A stretch of 6,393 bases of DNA, from contig WLOZ01000117.1 of the NCBI GenBank assembly GCA_009699025.1, positions 1-6,393 of the forward strand, in the 5' to 3' direction. The notes under the pieces were generated by a model, which saw only the letters and a program-made list of their open reading frames with translations, was not told the origin of the DNA and did not search any database. Of this stretch, positions 6,132 through 6,393 are shown in pieces; within the stretch, counting starts at the first letter, position 1, and the number at the start of each line of letters is the position of its first letter. The position numbers were made by a program, and so were the translations under genes. The DNA comes from Actinomycetota bacterium (GTDB lineage Bacteria; Actinomycetota; Actinomycetes; S36-B12; CAIYMF01).

Positions 6132-6149
6132 CTGTGAAATTTCCCACAG
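6132..6149. promoter_or_regulatory. Candidate operator, CTGTG-N8-CACAG
   Basis: CTGTG (6132-6136) and CACAG (6145-6149) form an inverted repeat around an A/T-rich eight-base centre that includes AAATTT. It lies about 65-80 bases upstream of the 299-residue gene, where a promoter would be expected. No clear -10/-35 pair was found. The pattern suits a dimeric regulator, but a chance occurrence is quite possible. Confidence 0.18.
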
Positions 6150-6268
6150 AGCCGGCACCCCCGCAACCGCGGATTCCGTCACGAAACCGACACCGGTGCG
6201 GAGGTTCGGCTCAGACGACACCGTCGCATCAGCGGACCAACGCAGAAGCGCCGGGCGGGAGCACATGA

Positions 6269-6300
6269 CAAAGGCCCCGAACCGTCGCTCGGGGCCTTTG
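6269..6300. terminator. Strong bidirectional terminator behind tRNA-Leu
   Basis: A 12-bp perfect stem, CAAAGGCCCCGA (6269-6280) with TCGGGGCCTTTG (6289-6300), encloses an 8-base loop. A-runs before and T-runs after the GC core read the same way on both strands. It starts 17 bases past the 3' end of the tRNA gene and so most likely ends the tRNA transcript. It also insulates the 299-residue gene from read-through. Confidence 0.88.
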
Positions 6301-6316
6301 GTGTCTCAACCTTGCG

Positions 6317-6393
6317 TGTCCGAGGGGGGACTTGAACCCCCATTCCCCGTAAAGGGAACTAGCACCTCAAGCTAGCGCGTCTGCCAATTCCGC
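6317..6393 (-). tRNA. tRNA-Leu (anticodon GAG), 5' end beyond the window
   Basis: This is a class II tRNA read on the minus strand. The anticodon stem CTAGC (6375-6371) pairs with GCTAG (6363-6359) around the loop TTGAGGT. GAG occupies 6368-6366 and decodes CUC/CUU leucine codons. A long variable arm with a TTCCC/GGGAA stem (6358-6342) is followed by a perfect T-stem (6341-6337 with 6329-6325). The 3' acceptor strand CTCGGAC is at 6324-6318 and the discriminator A is at 6317. CCA is not encoded (CGC follows). The 5' acceptor strand and the first bases lie past 6393. Confidence 0.93.

Noticed and set aside
6069..6266. 66-residue N-terminal extension of the 299-aa membrane protein from an ATG at 6266
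   Set aside because: That ATG abuts the terminator with no ribosome site. AGGAGG lies before the GTG at 6068, and the sibling copy shares that GTG with a stop codon just upstream.

Overview
The window is GC-rich DNA with strong GGAG-type ribosome sites, GTG starts, a probable leaderless start and actinobacterial-style proteins (a NCS2 permease with a GDGK...PGE N-terminus, and a TSUP permease). An actinobacterium is most likely and Microbacteriaceae is a reasonable guess. That placement comes from protein style and base composition, not from a marker gene.

Layout. (1) Bases 1-3496 are an ordinary, tightly packed plus-strand gene block. It holds the 3' part of a TSUP (TauE/SafE-like) membrane permease, a perfect 9-bp hairpin, a complete NCS2 nucleobase permease closest in motifs to RutG/UraA, and a complete 365-aa atypical SDR of the PRISE (progesterone 5-beta-reductase/iridoid synthase-like) type. 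(2) Bases 3497-4013 hold no intact gene. On the minus strand they contain an eroded helix-turn-helix segment that resembles the C-terminal part of serine recombinases. (3) Bases 4014-5070 are a scar. A plus-strand membrane-anchored diguanylate cyclase gene stops just before its GGDEF signature. It runs into the 5' piece of a minus-strand membrane-protein gene that is itself cut after its first transmembrane helix. (4) Bases 5169-6068 (minus) carry an intact 299-aa paralogue of that broken gene. It is an eight-helix membrane protein of unknown function built from two similar four-helix halves joined by a cysteine-bearing linker. (5) Bases 6269-6393 hold a strong bidirectional terminator and a tRNA-Leu(GAG) gene on the minus strand, cut at its 5' end by the window edge.

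How the parts relate. The two permeases and the reductase are co-directional but have spaced promoters or hairpins between them, and no common pathway is evident. The right half looks like a decaying accessory segment downstream of the 3' end of a tRNA gene. It has a recombinase relic, two truncated genes facing each other at one junction, and a gene duplication of which only one copy survives. The most noteworthy items are the internally duplicated membrane-protein family with a sibling pseudogene, and the convergent double truncation that joins it to the cyclase. I see no CRISPR array, toxin-antitoxin pair, phage structural gene or other recognisable defence system.
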